Positions 18,450 through 28,479 of a stretch of DNA of 64,000 bases are shown here, in pieces. Under the pieces are notes generated by a model. It saw only the letters and a program-made list of their open reading frames with translations, made no database searches and had not been told where the DNA came from. The stretch covers positions 3,099,501 to 3,163,500 of the forward strand of contig NZ_CP118480.1 of NCBI RefSeq assembly GCF_030450055.1. The letters run 5' to 3'. The translations under genes and the position numbers were made by a program. The stretch is from Gallaecimonas kandeliae (GTDB lineage Bacteria; Pseudomonadota; Gammaproteobacteria; Enterobacterales; Gallaecimonadaceae). The first letter of the stretch is position 1. Every line of letters begins with the position of its first letter.

Positions 18450-18794
18450 ATGACCAACTGGCAAAAGAGCTACGACAGCTTCCTGGCCCGCATCCAGGAA
18501 AGCGGTGAACTGTGGAGCCTCAACTCCGAAGATGGCTGGGTGATCTGCGATTCGGCCGAGTTTGAAGACGCCGAGGTCATGCCCTTCTGGTCCAACAAAG
18601 CAGAAGCCGATCGCCACTGCGTTGACCAATGGTCCGATTACCGCGCCGAGCGCATCAGCCTGATCGATTTCGTGGAGCTGTGGCTGCCGAACCTGGCCGA
18701 AGACGATATCCTGGTGGGCCCCGACTGGAACGAAGATCTCGAAGGCCTGGAAGTGGAGCCGGGCGACATCGCCGAGTCCCTGCTGGAGGTGTGA
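18450..18794 (+). CDS. DUF2750 domain protein
   Basis: 114 residues, acidic, no signal peptide. It matches the DUF2750 pattern: an early GELWSL/DGWVI segment, the core MPFWSNKAEADRHC, then a SLIDFVELWLPNL helix. The function is unknown. The small YjfB-like gene starts two bases after its stop, so the two are one transcript, closed by the terminator at 18996. Confidence 0.85.
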   Translation: MTNWQKSYDSFLARIQESGELWSLNSEDGWVICDSAEFEDAEVMPFWSNKAEADRHCVDQWSDYRAERISLIDFVELWLPNLAEDDILVGPDWNEDLEGLEVEPGDIAESLLEV

Positions 18795-18796
18795 CG

Positions 18797-18985
18797 ATGA
18801 ACGTCAACAGCACCCAGGTGAACGGTGGCGCCGAGGCCCTGTCCGCTCACTTCACCAACAACCAGATCCGCCGCCAAGGGGCCATGGCCCTGGAATTGAT
18901 GCAGAGCGCAGCCCAGGCCCCCCAGGCCGAGGCCGCGCCCAAGTCGGACGGCCCCCTTGGCCAACACGTCGATATACAGGTCTGA
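18797..18985 (+). CDS. YjfB-like putative motility-associated small protein
   Basis: 62 residues, starting with the ATG at 18797, just after the DUF2750 gene stop. The C-terminal PLGQHVDIQV resembles the LGNNIDVRV-type ending of the YjfB/putative motility family, and the N-terminal MNVNSTQVN and a central Met/Ala helix also fit. The role is not established; no flagellar genes are nearby. Homology is short, so the call is tentative. Confidence 0.6.
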   Translation: MNVNSTQVNGGAEALSAHFTNNQIRRQGAMALELMQSAAQAPQAEAAPKSDGPLGQHVDIQV

Positions 18986-18995
18986 ACCCAGGCCC

Positions 18996-19025
18996 AAAAA
19001 AAGCCCGGCTACTGCCGGGCTTTTT
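18996..19025. terminator. Bidirectional terminator
   Basis: AAAAAAAGCCCGGC / GCCGGGCTTTTT hairpin between the YjfB-like gene and the convergent yaeQ. Confidence 0.85.
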
Positions 19026-19031
19026 CATGGC

Positions 19032-19571
19032 TCAGTGCCAGCAATCCAGGCGCAGCGCCGCCGTCTGCTCGCCGTTGGTCAGCAACCACTCCCCTTCCAT
19101 CAAGGTGGCCCCCAGGCTCATGTTGCGACCGGCCAGGGCGGCCAGGGCCGGCAGCTGGTCGAAGGAGAGGTTGAACACCTGCACCCGGGCGCCCAGGGCC
19201 TGGATCTCGCTGCCCGCCTGCTTCCACCACTGCTCGGCACCGCGGGCGCCGTAGGAATAGACCAGTACCTTCTCGGCCCGTGACAAGCCCTGCTTGATGC
19301 GTTTCACCGTCGGCTCCCCCAGCTCTATCCAGAGCAGGATGCGGCCGTCAGGGGCCTTGAGCCAAAGGTCCGGCTCGTCGTCGGTGCTGATGCCCTTGGT
19401 GAAGGCGAGATCCTCCTGGGCATTGGCGATGAAGGCCAACAGCCGCACCATCAGCCGGGTTTCGGTCTCGGACGGATGGCAAGCCAGGGTCAGCTGGTGC
19501 TCGCCATAGTAGTGCCGTTCCAGGTCGCTGATATTGAGATGTGCCTTGTAGATGGTCGCGCCCAGTGCCAC
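19032..19571 (-). CDS. yaeQ: YaeQ family protein
   Basis: 179 residues from a GTG at 19571. This start is chosen because AAGGAG lies six bases upstream and the product then begins (M)ALGATIYKAHLN, as in E. coli YaeQ (181 residues). The conserved HPSETETRLMVRLLAF and DDEPDLWLKAPDGRILLWIELGEP segments follow; the latter has a PD-(D/E)XK-like D...E-x-E-x-G-E arrangement reported for this family. A longer opening to 19616 has no such site. The true function is unknown. Confidence 0.88.
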   Translation of the reverse strand: MALGATIYKAHLNISDLERHYYGEHQLTLACHPSETETRLMVRLLAFIANAQEDLAFTKGISTDDEPDLWLKAPDGRILLWIELGEPTVKRIKQGLSRAEKVLVYSYGARGAEQWWKQAGSEIQALGARVQVFNLSFDQLPALAALAGRNMSLGATLMEGEWLLTNGEQTAALRLDCWH

Positions 19572-19714
19572 GGCCCGCTCCTTTGCTTGAGGTCGAAGTG
19601 GCGCAGTGTCCGCCAAGGCGGCCGGGCTGTCCAGCCAGACCGGTAAAAAGCCCTTGCTCCTGACGTTGGGTGAGGTGCCAAACTGGGGTCCATCGGCTCG
19701 AACAGGAGTGACAA

Positions 19715-20500
19715 ATGAAGAAGGACGACAGCTATTCCATCGGTGAGGTGGCCCGCAAGACGGGGCTGACGGAGCGGGCCCTGCGCTTCTACGAAGAACA
19801 GGGACTGATCAGCCCGGCCCGCACCCAGGGCTACCGCCGCGCCTATGACCGCGAAGATCTGGAACAGCTCCAGCAGGTCCAGCTGCTGCGCCGCGCCGGC
19901 TATTCCCTGGCCGACATCGGCAGCCTCCTCGACGCCTGCACCCTGAACCCCGCTACCGTCATCCGGTTGCAGATAGCGGCCATCAAGGGCGAGCGGGATC
20001 GCCTGAGCCGCCAAATAAGGGCCCTGGAAGCCACGGCGGCCGACTTGGATCAGGACCAGGAGATGGACGTGCACCAACTCTGCGAACTGATCCGCCTTGG
20101 CGAACAGAGCGCCGAACAGGCCGGCTGGCAGCAGGTGGTCAAAGACTATTTCAGCGAAGAGGACAGCGCCCGCTGGCAGCGGGCGACCCGCCCCTTGATG
20201 ACAGAGGAATGCCAGCAGGATTGGGCGGAGCTTGTGGCCAGGGTGGAAAAGGCGATAAGTGCCGGCGTCGCTCCCAACAGCTTGGGCGCCATAGCCCTCG
20301 CCAAAGATTGGCTGGCACTGCAGGCACCGATGCAGGGCGCAGTCCCCGGGCTCTGGCAGCAAAGCGCGCAGATGATGGCGAACATGGAGCAGTGGTCCCA
20401 CCTGGCCAGGCCGCCCTTCAGCAAGGCCGTGTTCGACTTCGTCACGGCGGCGGTCCAGGCCGGGCGCGCCCAAAAGCTGCTCCCGGCCGCTGGAGCCTGA
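19715..20500 (+). CDS. MerR-family transcriptional regulator
   Basis: 261 residues. The N-terminal MerR helix-turn-helix and wing (IGEVARKTGLTERALRFYEEQGL, about residues 7-75) is followed by a coiled-coil dimer helix and a 150-residue C-terminal helical domain, longer than in metal sensors. The effector domain resembles TipA-S-like or other ligand-binding tails only loosely. No Cys ligands for a metal are obvious, so an organic effector is more likely. Neighbour genes are on the other strand; no target is evident. Confidence 0.85.
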   Translation: MKKDDSYSIGEVARKTGLTERALRFYEEQGLISPARTQGYRRAYDREDLEQLQQVQLLRRAGYSLADIGSLLDACTLNPATVIRLQIAAIKGERDRLSRQIRALEATAADLDQDQEMDVHQLCELIRLGEQSAEQAGWQQVVKDYFSEEDSARWQRATRPLMTEECQQDWAELVARVEKAISAGVAPNSLGAIALAKDWLALQAPMQGAVPGLWQQSAQMMANMEQWSHLARPPFSKAVFDFVTAAVQAGRAQKLLPAAGA

Positions 20501-20501
20501 T

Positions 20502-20789
20502 TCAGTCCAGCAAGGGTTCCAGGCCGGCTGCCGTCATGGTGGCTTCGAACTGGACAACCTCGTAGCGGGCCACGCTGGCCAGGGCAAAGGGGTCAGCAGC
20601 CAGCACCGCCTCCAGGGCTTCGCGGCTGGCGGCCTTGCAGAGGATGACGCCGCCGTCCCTGGGTACCTTGCGCCCCGAGGCCAGGAAGACACCAGCTTCA
20701 TAGCCCTGCTTCAGCCAGGCTTTGTGGGCTTCCAGCAGGGCATCGACTTTATCCAGGGGTTGGATATAGGTCAGGGTAACGACAAACAT
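20502..20789 (-). CDS. YciI-like protein
   Basis: 95 residues with the ferredoxin-like YciI fold. The motif HKAWLKQGYEAGVFLASGRK carries the His used by the family, and the ADPFALASVARYEVVQFE segment closes it. The family has been linked to dehydrogenase or chlorohydrolase side reactions, but the role here is unknown. It ends one base from the convergent MerR gene. Confidence 0.85.
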   Translation of the reverse strand: MFVVTLTYIQPLDKVDALLEAHKAWLKQGYEAGVFLASGRKVPRDGGVILCKAASREALEAVLAADPFALASVARYEVVQFEATMTAAGLEPLLD

Positions 20790-20829
20790 GGAAAGGCTCT
20801 CCTTGAGACAGTGGCGGCAATAGCATATA

Positions 20830-21129
20830 TCAAGGACGCTCGGTAAAGCTCAGGGAATGGCGAAGGCCGGGATCGGAGCCGCCGCCGACCTCGGCATCCC
20901 AGTAACCGTCTGTGACCAGGGTTGCCTTGCGCAGGCCCAGATCCCAGAGTGCACGACAGGCGGCCGTGCTGGAGGGAAAGACCAGGCTGGCGCCCGTCTC
21001 ATCCTCTATCCACACCAGCTTCTGGCCGAGGCGCAGCCGCAGCCGGTAGATCAGGGTTTCGATGCCGACCACCTCCACAGGAGGCCGGAAACCGTTGGCC
21101 AGCACCGCTTTCAATTCCGCGAGGGTCAT
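20830..21129 (-). CDS. Small conserved protein, DUF6482-like
   Basis: 99 residues. The N-terminus (MTLAELKAVLANG) and the LIYRLRLRLGQKLVWIEDETG core resemble small DUF6482-type proteins seen in pseudomonads and relatives. There is no signal peptide or catalytic motif. It lies 24 bases downstream of the thioredoxin-like gene on the same strand and may share its transcript. The function is unknown. Confidence 0.6.
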   Translation of the reverse strand: MTLAELKAVLANGFRPPVEVVGIETLIYRLRLRLGQKLVWIEDETGASLVFPSSTAACRALWDLGLRKATLVTDGYWDAEVGGGSDPGLRHSLSFTERP

Positions 21130-21153
21130 GGTCGCTTCCCACCCACCGTATCG

Positions 21154-21477
21154 CTACTGCCTCTTCTGCAACGCCTGGCGAATACGGTCAGGGGCATAGC
21201 CGTGGATCACCTTGTCTCCCAGCACCAGTATCGGCAGGGAGGCGTCGCCGTACTTGGCCCGGATCTGGTCCGCTTCCAGGGCGTAATCCATGTTGACCCG
21301 CTCGGCCTTGACCCCGAGCTCCTGCAACAAGGCGTCGGTGCGCACGCAGGCCGGGCACCAGTCGTTGGTGTAGAGCTTGGGACTCTTGTCACCGGCATGC
21401 CAAAAGGAGCTGGAGAGCACAGTGCCATCTTGATGCAGCAAAAAGGCCAGCAGCCCAAAGGCAAAGATGCGTTCCAT
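21154..21477 (-). CDS. Glutaredoxin-like protein with CPAC active site and N-terminal signal or anchor
   Basis: 107 residues. The first about 14 residues are hydrophobic (MERIFAFGLLAFLL), suggesting export or anchoring. A glutaredoxin-type fold follows with the redox pair Cys41-Pro-Ala-Cys44 and the cis-proline segment LPILVLGDKVIHGY. CPAC is unusual among glutaredoxins (CPYC) and closer to disulfide-oxidoreductase variants. A role in thiol balance in the periplasm or at the membrane is inferred. Confidence 0.75.
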   Translation of the reverse strand: MERIFAFGLLAFLLHQDGTVLSSSFWHAGDKSPKLYTNDWCPACVRTDALLQELGVKAERVNMDYALEADQIRAKYGDASLPILVLGDKVIHGYAPDRIRQALQKRQ

Positions 21478-21705
21478 CTTCAGAACCTCGAATTGCTCAA
21501 TTAGCGAGCATTAGAAGACCCCTTTGCTGAACTCAGAATTAATCACCCCGATCTCAGGCAAGGTGCCCTGCTGGCATCCCTGAAATGCCCATGGCAACTG
21601 GGCTGGCGGCAGATATTGGGATGCCAATATGTCCTTGGTACAGGATTCCGATACGGACGCGAAAAGCCGGCGCGGATCGGCGAGAACCACTAGGAACGGA
21701 GTTAT

Positions 21706-21734
21706 AAAAAAGCCCCGCCAAGGCGGGGCTTTTT
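21706..21734 (-). terminator. Terminator of groESL
   Basis: On minus, AAGCCCCGCC / GGCGGGGCTT with a short loop and a T-run follows the groEL stop by 17 bases. The 21478-21705 interval beyond it shows no gene. Confidence 0.85.
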
Positions 21735-21750
21735 CTTCAAGCAGGGCTGC

Positions 21751-23391
<1,641 letters not shown>

Positions 23392-23430
23392 CTAATTCCT
23401 CTTAAAAAACGGATTGAAACTGGTAGGGGA

Positions 23431-23724
23431 TCAGGCTTCGACGATCGCCAGGATGTCGGACTCGCTCATGATCAGGACTTCCTGACCGTCGAGCTTCTCG
23501 GTTTTCACACCATAGCCATCATTGAAGATGACTTTGTCACCGACTTTGACATCCAGAGGCTTGACGTCGCCGTTGTCCAGGATGCGGCCCTGGCCCACGG
23601 CCAGGATCTCGCCACGGGTGGATTTCTCGGCGGCAGAGCCGGTCAGGACTATGCCGCCGGCGGATTTGGCTTCAACCTCGATGCGTTTGACGATGACGCG
23701 GTCATGCAACGGACGCAGTTTCAT
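23431..23724 (-). CDS. groES: Co-chaperonin GroES
   Basis: 97 residues with the N-terminal [14 protein letters not shown] strand, the mobile loop ([20 protein letters not shown]) and the roof hairpin. It caps GroEL rings in a seven-membered ring. It is the first gene of the groESL operon, behind a sigma-32-like promoter at 23801-23835. Confidence 0.98.
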   Translation of the reverse strand: MKLRPLHDRVIVKRIEVEAKSAGGIVLTGSAAEKSTRGEILAVGQGRILDNGDVKPLDVKVGDKVIFNDGYGVKTEKLDGQEVLIMSESDILAIVEA

Positions 23725-23800
23725 CTTGAAAGTCTCCTAAACGTTTAAGTCTGAACGTTTTTGACAAAGGGCCACAGGGACCCCAAATCTCCATGCCTCC

Positions 23801-23835
23801 CATATGGGGCAGCCAAGGTAGGATCCCAAGGGGGA
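23801..23835 (-). promoter_or_regulatory. Sigma-32-type heat-shock promoter of groESL
   Basis: On minus the sequence reads CCCCCTTGGGA, a 14-base spacer, then CCCCATAT. This is close to the heat-shock consensus (CTTGAAA, 13-17 bases, CCCCATNT) and to the E. coli groE promoter. It lies about 80 bases upstream of the groES start. Confidence 0.75.
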
Positions 23836-23849
23836 AGCGAAAAAATTTT

Positions 23850-24299
23850 TCAGTCCTTGCGCTCGAACTCACCTTCGATGGTGTTGTTCTGGCGAGGCGA
23901 ATGGCCTTGTTGGCCCGGCTGCCCCCCCATGGGGCCGGCGGAATAAACCACCATCCGCTTGCCAAGTTTGGCCGCCAGCTTGCCGCGCACCGAGGGCACC
24001 AGCAGCACTATGCCGGCAAGGTCGGTCAGCAGGCCAGGGGTCAGCAGCATGACACCGGCGATGAGCAGCAGCAGGCCCTCGCAGATCTGCTGGCCTGGCA
24101 CTTCGCCTGCAGCCAGGCGCCGCTGGGCCTCGGCCCAGGTGGCAAAACCGGCCTGGCGCACCAGGCGGGCACCGATGACGGCGGTGATCACCATCAAGGC
24201 GACGGTCGGGACCACGCCTATGATGCCGCCGAGCTTGATCAGCAGGCTGATCTCGATGAAGGGAACGATAAGGAAGAGCAGGAAGAGTCGGCCGAACAT
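23850..24299 (-). CDS. fxsA: FxsA family membrane protein
   Basis: 149 residues from the ATG at 24299, chosen for the AAGGAGG five bases upstream. The N-terminal half is membrane-embedded (FLLFLIVPFIEISLLIKLGG, then two further segments), with the conserved GLLLLIAGVMLLTPGLLTD loop-helix and a polar C-terminal tail. E. coli FxsA affects exclusion of phage T7 by the F plasmid PifA. Its position upstream of groES matches E. coli. Confidence 0.9.
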   Translation of the reverse strand: MFGRLFLLFLIVPFIEISLLIKLGGIIGVVPTVALMVITAVIGARLVRQAGFATWAEAQRRLAAGEVPGQQICEGLLLLIAGVMLLTPGLLTDLAGIVLLVPSVRGKLAAKLGKRMVVYSAGPMGGQPGQQGHSPRQNNTIEGEFERKD

Positions 24300-24429
24300 G
24301 GGGCCTCCTTGGAAGGGCTTGTAAGAAAACTGGGGGCGCTCTGGTCTTTTTTCAAGCCTGTGGCGGCTGCAATCGCCTTTTGTCTTGCAGGGCAAAGGGT
24401 TAAGGTAGCAGCCAAGCGGTAAAGAGGAG

Positions 24430-24759
24430 ATGAACATGACCCAGGCCCTGGTGGTGCTCTGCACCTGCCCCGATGAGGGCAGCGCCGAAGCCCTGGCCAA
24501 AACGCTGTTAGAGGCCCGGCTCGCCGCCTGCGTCAACCTGCTGCCGGGCATGCGCTCCCTTTATCTCTGGCAGGGTGAGCTTTGCGACGAGCCCGAGGTG
24601 CAGCTGGTGATCAAGACCCAGGCCAAGCATTTCGACGCCCTGGTCCAGCTGCTGCGGGCACATCACCCCTACGACACCCCCGAGATCCTTGCCCTGCCGG
24701 TGGTGGCCGGCGCCCCCGACTACCTGGCCTGGCTGAAAGAGGTAACGAGTCCATCATGA
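24430..24759 (+). CDS. cutA: Divalent-cation tolerance protein CutA
   Basis: 109 residues forming the trimeric CutA1 ferredoxin-like fold. Conserved CPDEGSAEALAKTLLEARLAAC near the N-terminus and HPYDTPEILALPV near the C-terminus are present. It was named for copper tolerance, but the molecular role is unsettled. Its stop overlaps the dsbD start as ATGA, the same cutA-dsbD pair as in E. coli. Confidence 0.93.
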   Translation: MNMTQALVVLCTCPDEGSAEALAKTLLEARLAACVNLLPGMRSLYLWQGELCDEPEVQLVIKTQAKHFDALVQLLRAHHPYDTPEILALPVVAGAPDYLAWLKEVTSPS

Positions 24760-26519
24760 TACGCCTGTTGTTTTCCCTGCTGCTGTGCCTGCCCCTCTGG
24801 GCCCAGGCCGGCCTGCCCCTGCCCAAGGCCGACCAGCTGCTGGCCGATGAGCCCCATTTCCTGCCGGTGGACCAGGCTTTCCAGTTCAACTTCCAGCAGG
24901 ATGGCGACCAGCTCAAGCTGGAATGGACCATCGCCGACGGCTACTACCTCTACCAGGCCAAGTTCAAGGTTGAAGGCAAGGCCGTCACCCTGGGCCAGCC
25001 GCAGTTGCCCAAGGGCCTGGACCATGAAGACGAGTACTTCGGCCAGAGCCAGATCTACCGCGGCCAAGTCAGCTTCACTGTGCCCCTGTCCGCCATCCAG
25101 GAAGGCGCCAGCCTGGTGGTCGCCTACCAGGGCTGCGCCGACGCTGGCCTTTGCTACCCCATTACCCGCAAGACGGTGCCCGTGGACCCGGTAGCCACGG
25201 CGCCGGCTGCCATACCTGACAGCGCCGCTAAGGCACCGGCCCAAGCCGGCAGCCAACCCTTCGAGAGTGAGCAGAACCGCCTGGCGGCCGTCCTGGCCGG
25301 TAAGGGGCTGGCCTTGAAGCTGCTGGCCTTCTTCGGTGCCGGCCTGCTGCTGGCCTTCACCCCCTGCGTCTTCCCCATGTATCCGATCCTCACCGGCATC
25401 ATCGCCGGGGCGGGCCAGAAGTTGACCACGGGGCGGGCCTTCAGCCTGTCCTTCATCTACGTCCAAGGTATGGCCATCACCTACACGGTGCTGGGGCTGG
25501 TGGTAGCCAGCGCCGGCGCCCAGGTCCAGGCCGCCTTCCAGCATCCGCTGGTGCTGATCGGCCTGTCCCTGCTGTTCCTGGCCCTGGCCATCGCCATGTT
25601 CGGTGGCCTCAACCTGCAACTGCCCTCAGGGCTGCAGGAGAGGCTCAATGCCCTGTCCAACCAGCAGAAGGGCGGCTCCGTTATCGGGGTGCTGGCCATG
25701 GGCGTCATCGCCGGCCTGGTGGCCAGCCCCTGCACCACGGCCCCCCTGACCGGTGCCCTGCTCTATGTTGCCCAAAGCGGTGACCTGCTGCTGGGTGGCC
25801 TGGCCCTCTATGCCCTTTCCCTGGGGATGGGCCTGCCGCTGCTCATCATCGGCAGCACCGGCAGCAAATGGCTACCCAAGGCCGGGGCCTGGATGGAAAC
25901 CATCAAGCAGCTGTTCGGCTTCATCTTGCTGGCCGTGCCCATACTGCTGCTGGGCCGGCTGGTACCAGACGCCTGGGCAAGCCTGGCCTGGGCGGCCTGG
26001 CTGCTGGCCACCTTCGCCTTCCTGGCCCAGGCCAACACCCGGGCCCAGCCCGGTTTCTGGCAAGGTGCCCGGACACTGGTGGTGTTCCTGGGGCTCTTTG
26101 GCGGCGCCATGCTGGGCTATCGCACCCTGTTCCCGGCCCAGGCTCCTAGCCAGGCAGCCAGGGTGGAAACCGGGCACTTCAAGAAGGTGCGCAACCTCGC
26201 CGAGTTGCAGGCAGCCGTCGCTGCGGCCGGTCGCCCCGTGATGGTGGACTTCTATGCCGACTGGTGTGTGGCGTGCAAAGAATTCGCCAAGTACACCTTC
26301 ACGGACCCGGCCGTGCAGGCCCATTTCAAGGACATGGTGCTGTTGCAGACCGACGTCACCGACAGTACTTCCGAGCAGGTGGCCATGATGGACCACTACC
26401 AGATCTTGGGCCTGCCCACTTTGTTATTCTTCGACAAAGACGGTAATGAACTGAAGGCGCTGCGTGTCACCGGCTTCCAGCAGCCGGCCCAATTCCTGCA
26501 GACCCTGGCGCAGCTGTAA
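24756..26519 (+). CDS. dsbD: Thiol:disulfide interchange protein DsbD
   Basis: 587 residues from the ATG at 24756, which overlaps the cutA stop and gives a clean signal peptide (LLFSLLLCLPLWAQA). Domains in order are: the periplasmic n-domain with the Cys pair in GCADAGLCYP; eight transmembrane segments carrying FTPCVFPMYPI and SPCTTAPL; and the C-terminal thioredoxin domain with DWCVACKEF. It carries electrons from cytoplasmic thioredoxin to periplasmic DsbC, DsbG and CcmG. Confidence 0.96.
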   Translation: MIRLLFSLLLCLPLWAQAGLPLPKADQLLADEPHFLPVDQAFQFNFQQDGDQLKLEWTIADGYYLYQAKFKVEGKAVTLGQPQLPKGLDHEDEYFGQSQIYRGQVSFTVPLSAIQEGASLVVAYQGCADAGLCYPITRKTVPVDPVATAPAAIPDSAAKAPAQAGSQPFESEQNRLAAVLAGKGLALKLLAFFGAGLLLAFTPCVFPMYPILTGIIAGAGQKLTTGRAFSLSFIYVQGMAITYTVLGLVVASAGAQVQAAFQHPLVLIGLSLLFLALAIAMFGGLNLQLPSGLQERLNALSNQQKGGSVIGVLAMGVIAGLVASPCTTAPLTGALLYVAQSGDLLLGGLALYALSLGMGLPLLIIGSTGSKWLPKAGAWMETIKQLFGFILLAVPILLLGRLVPDAWASLAWAAWLLATFAFLAQANTRAQPGFWQGARTLVVFLGLFGGAMLGYRTLFPAQAPSQAARVETGHFKKVRNLAELQAAVAAAGRPVMVDFYADWCVACKEFAKYTFTDPAVQAHFKDMVLLQTDVTDSTSEQVAMMDHYQILGLPTLLFFDKDGNELKALRVTGFQQPAQFLQTLAQL

Positions 26520-26544
26520 CCGGCAACGACCGAACGACAGGCAC

Positions 26545-26573
26545 AAAAAAGCCCCTTTCAAAGGGGCTTTTTT
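26545..26573. terminator. Bidirectional terminator after dsbD
   Basis: AAAAAAGCCCCTTT / AAAGGGGCTTTTTT hairpin between dsbD and the convergent HDOD gene. Confidence 0.85.
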
Positions 26574-26584
26574 CTTGGCTGGGC

Positions 26585-27412
26585 TTATTCCCCCAGCAGC
26601 ATGGAGTAGGCCGAGCCCTCTTCCTTGACCTTGAGCCAGGCATCGCGGGCGAAGGTCCAGTCGATCTTCAGCTTGATGGCCAGCTGCAGCGGCCAGTCCA
26701 CCGGCTGATCTTCACCGGCCTCTTCCTGGCGCTCCAGGTAGGCGGCCATGTAGACCAGGGCGGCGTATTGGCTGAAGGGTTCGGCCAGCAGCGGCACTCG
26801 CTGGTTGCGGATGGCCAGCTGGATCACCTCGGGGAAGAGCCAGCGGTTGGCAAGCTCTGCCCCTACTTCGGCATAGGTAAAGCCCAGCACGGCGTGCTCG
26901 GCGTAGGCCCTGGCCTCACCGGCGGCGACGCGGCTATCCAGTTCGGCGGCCAGCTCGGGTTCGGCGGCGTGGATGATCAGCTCGCCGATGTTGTGCAGCA
27001 TGCCGCAAGTAAAGCCCAGCTCGCTGTCGCACTGGGCCTTGCCGGCCAGCAGCCGGCACAGCTCGCCCACGTTGAACGCCTGTTGCCAGAAGCCCTTGAG
27101 GTCGAAGTGCGGCACGCTGGGATACATGTCCACCAGGCCGGCGGCCAGCACCATGTTGCGCAGCACATCCAGGCCCAGGCGCACGGCGGCGTCATTGACT
27201 GTGGCTACCTGGCGGGAACGGCCATAGCGGGCCGAGTTGGCCAGCTTGAGGGTATTGGCGGTGATCACCGCATCCATACCGATCTTCTTGGCCACGGAGC
27301 GGACGTCCGTATCCGGATCGTCAAAAGTCTCGATCAGCTCCTTCACCACTTGCGGGATCTGGGGCAGATTCTGGGGACGCGAAAAAAACTGTTCTAATGA
27401 TTTTTTGGACAT
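26585..27412 (-). CDS. HDOD-domain signal-output protein
   Basis: 275 residues. The HDOD domain covers about residues 15-215: LPQIPQVVKELIETFDDPDTDV, then TANTLKLANSARYG, GLDVLRNMVLAAG and CGMLHNIGELIIH. The HD-type metal residues are incomplete, as usual for HDOD, so it is likely a signalling or binding module rather than a hydrolase. No receiver or GGDEF domain is attached. The partner is unknown. Confidence 0.88.
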   Translation of the reverse strand: MSKKSLEQFFSRPQNLPQIPQVVKELIETFDDPDTDVRSVAKKIGMDAVITANTLKLANSARYGRSRQVATVNDAAVRLGLDVLRNMVLAAGLVDMYPSVPHFDLKGFWQQAFNVGELCRLLAGKAQCDSELGFTCGMLHNIGELIIHAAEPELAAELDSRVAAGEARAYAEHAVLGFTYAEVGAELANRWLFPEVIQLAIRNQRVPLLAEPFSQYAALVYMAAYLERQEEAGEDQPVDWPLQLAIKLKIDWTFARDAWLKVKEEGSAYSMLLGE

Positions 27413-27765
27413 TCAGGCTCCAACTCCCTTGGGTGATCCCGTTGGGGTTATTCGCTTCATCTTTCAGCCGGTCATTCTGGCCAGACCATGACAGCGCAAC
27501 CTGGCGGTTCGCCCTGACCCTAAATCGTTGCACCGAAAAAGCAAAAGGCATTCCAGCTCCGAAATCTCGGGCGAATGCTTTCCCTCTTGTCGTTCCGGTC
27601 ACACAGGCCAGGATTTCCCTCAGTACGGGACTGATTCTTACCTTGTTTGACGTTCGGTGTTCTTCCTTGACCTAGCTGATAATAACGTCGGCCACCCCCA
27701 CCGCCAAGGGCACCGTACAAATAACGACAGTGCGCCGGTTTCCATGGACAAAAAGCAGCGAAAGC
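27413..27765. other. Intergenic interval without a supported gene
   Basis: About 350 bases between the HDOD gene and the ZntR-like gene. Short openings exist on both strands but none has an initiation site or coding character. It should contain the promoter of the HDOD gene near its left edge. No terminator hairpin or repeat was seen. Confidence 0.6.
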
Positions 27766-28176
27766 TCAGCCCAGGGGGTCTCCCTGCGCCTCCAGGGCAT
27801 CCAGAATGGTGCACTGGTGAGCCTCGGCATTGCCGCCCTGGCAGGCCTCCACCATGGCCTTCAAAGCCTGGCGAACTCTTTCCAGCTGCGCCAACCGCTG
27901 CTCGACCTCGTCCAGGTGGGCCTGGGCCAGGGCCTTGACCTCGCCGCAGCTGTGGCTGTCCTTGTCGACCCTGATGGCCAGCAGCTCACGGATATCCGCC
28001 AGGGAGAAGCCCAGGGACTTCATGGCCTGGATAAAACTGAGGGTGGTGAGGTCGGCCTGGTCGTAGTCGCGGTAGCCGCTGCCGGTTCGTCTGGCCTCGA
28101 GCAGGCCCTGCTTTTCCCAGAACCTCAGGGTGTCGACGCTCACCCTGACCTGGCGTGCAAGTTCACCTATCTTCAT
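27766..28176 (-). CDS. ZntR-like MerR regulator (zinc-type metal sensor)
   Basis: 136 residues: a MerR helix-turn-helix (MKIGELARQVRVSVDTLRFW), a dimer helix, and a metal-binding C-terminal loop. Cys77 (SHSCGEVK), Cys112 and Cys122 (ACQGGNAEAHQC) correspond in spacing to ZntR Cys79, Cys114 and Cys124, with His120 near the place of the ZntR loop His. The adjacent Cys115 of ZntR is replaced by Gln. It should sense zinc or a similar divalent ion and activate an efflux gene, but no zntA lies nearby. Confidence 0.8.
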   Translation of the reverse strand: MKIGELARQVRVSVDTLRFWEKQGLLEARRTGSGYRDYDQADLTTLSFIQAMKSLGFSLADIRELLAIRVDKDSHSCGEVKALAQAHLDEVEQRLAQLERVRQALKAMVEACQGGNAEAHQCTILDALEAQGDPLG

Positions 28177-28254
28177 CGCTTGGACCGGATTGCCTGAAAG
28201 AACCTGCCCTTATCAGGCCCCAAGAAAAGACCAGAAGCAAGGGAGCCTGAACGC

Positions 28255-28283
28255 AAAAAGGCCGCCCTGGTGGGCGGCCTTTT
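28255..28283. terminator. Terminator after tRNA-Gly(CCC)
   Basis: AAAAAGGCCGCCC / GGGCGGCCTTTT hairpin, 9 bases past the CCA end of the tRNA on minus. It has the same design as the hairpins of the tRNA-Gly(GCC) region. Confidence 0.75.
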
Positions 28284-28291
28284 CTGGGAGC

Positions 28292-28365
28292 TGGAGCGGG
28301 TGAAGGGAATCGAACCCTCGTATGCAGCTTGGGAAGCTGCCGTTCTACCATTGAACTACACCCGC
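28292..28365 (-). tRNA. tRNA-Gly (CCC)
   Basis: A 74-nt cloverleaf with encoded CCA. The anticodon stem is GCAGC/GCTGC with loop TTCCCAA (anticodon CCC), the T-loop is TTCGATT, and the acceptor GCGGGTG pairs with CACCCGC. The sequence is close to E. coli glyU, which reads GGG codons. Confidence 0.96.
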
Positions 28366-28479
28366 GATGGAGCCCGATTATAGGGGAAATTAATGGCAAG
28401 GAAAGCCCTTTGCGCGCAACTGGTTAGAAGTCGTCCAGCCGGTTAAACTGGTTGGACTTGTTGGAATAAGGAGTAATCC

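Noticed and set aside
27397-27675. Possible small membrane protein of 92 residues
   Set aside because: No RBS, overlap with the HDOD gene start on the other strand, and composition unlike a coding sequence.
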